A stretch of DNA of 5,026 nt, from positions 1 to 5,026 of the forward strand of contig CAKQZO010000125.1 of the NCBI GenBank assembly GCA_934293835.1, read 5' to 3'. The notes beneath the pieces were generated by a model, which was given only the letters and a program-made list of their open reading frames with translations, searched no databases and was not told the DNA's origin. Shown piece by piece: positions 5,003 through 5,026 of the stretch. Positions within the stretch are counted from its first letter, which is position 1; the number at the start of each line of letters is the position of its first letter. The DNA comes from an uncultured Lacticaseibacillus sp. GTDB taxonomy: Bacteria; Bacillota; Bacilli; Lactobacillales; Lactobacillaceae. A program made the position numbers and the translations under genes.

Positions 5003-5026
5003 CAGCCGACCGCCTTAGGCAGATAG

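Noticed and set aside
4574..5026. 150-codon plus-strand frame opposite the amidase
   Set aside because: It is antisense to a gene with a complete catalytic set; the composition is that of a shadow frame.

Overview
The window looks like chromosomal DNA from a low-GC Gram-positive bacterium of the Lactobacillaceae, probably one of the GC-richer lactobacilli. This is inferred from gene content: a C69 dipeptidase, an OPT-family peptide transporter, a small Def-like protein with the CVGMAANMIG signature, and a choloylglycine-hydrolase-family amidase. Purine-rich Shine-Dalgarno sequences and a U-tract terminator agree with it. Genus and species cannot be fixed from the sequence alone. The coding DNA is GC-rich, while the one long intergenic region (2747-3018) is clearly AT-rich.

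Layout, left to right. (1) Positions 1-864, minus strand: the N-terminal 288 codons of a PepD-type C69 dipeptidase, running off the left edge. (2) Positions 929-2746, minus strand: a complete OPT-family transporter, 64 bases upstream of the dipeptidase on the same strand, so the two probably form a peptide uptake and hydrolysis operon read leftwards. (3) Positions 2747-3018: a divergent AT-rich regulatory region with a good -10 box for each direction, several small dyads and three helically phased TCGRTAT heptamers. (4) Positions 3019-3429 and 3442-3948, plus strand: a peptide-deformylase-like protein and a RimL-like GNAT acetyltransferase, 12 bases apart and probably co-transcribed. (5) Positions 3961-3999: a strong hairpin flanked by an A-run and a T-run, able to terminate both converging transcripts. 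(6) Positions 4016-5002, minus strand: a complete Ntn-hydrolase of the choloylglycine hydrolase/penicillin V acylase family with its full catalytic set.

Possible links between the genes: OPT imports short peptides and PepD would cleave dipeptides in the cytoplasm, which suits an amino-acid-auxotrophic lactic acid bacterium. The Def-like/GNAT pair could act together on protein or peptide N-termini, but this is only inference. Two distinct cysteine Ntn-hydrolases (C69 and C59 types) lie in the same 5 kb with no sign of a functional link. I see no mobile element, CRISPR array, rRNA or tRNA. The genes belong to known families. The items most worth a second look are the divergent intergenic region and the departures from family motifs in the transporter, the Def-like protein and the acetyltransferase.
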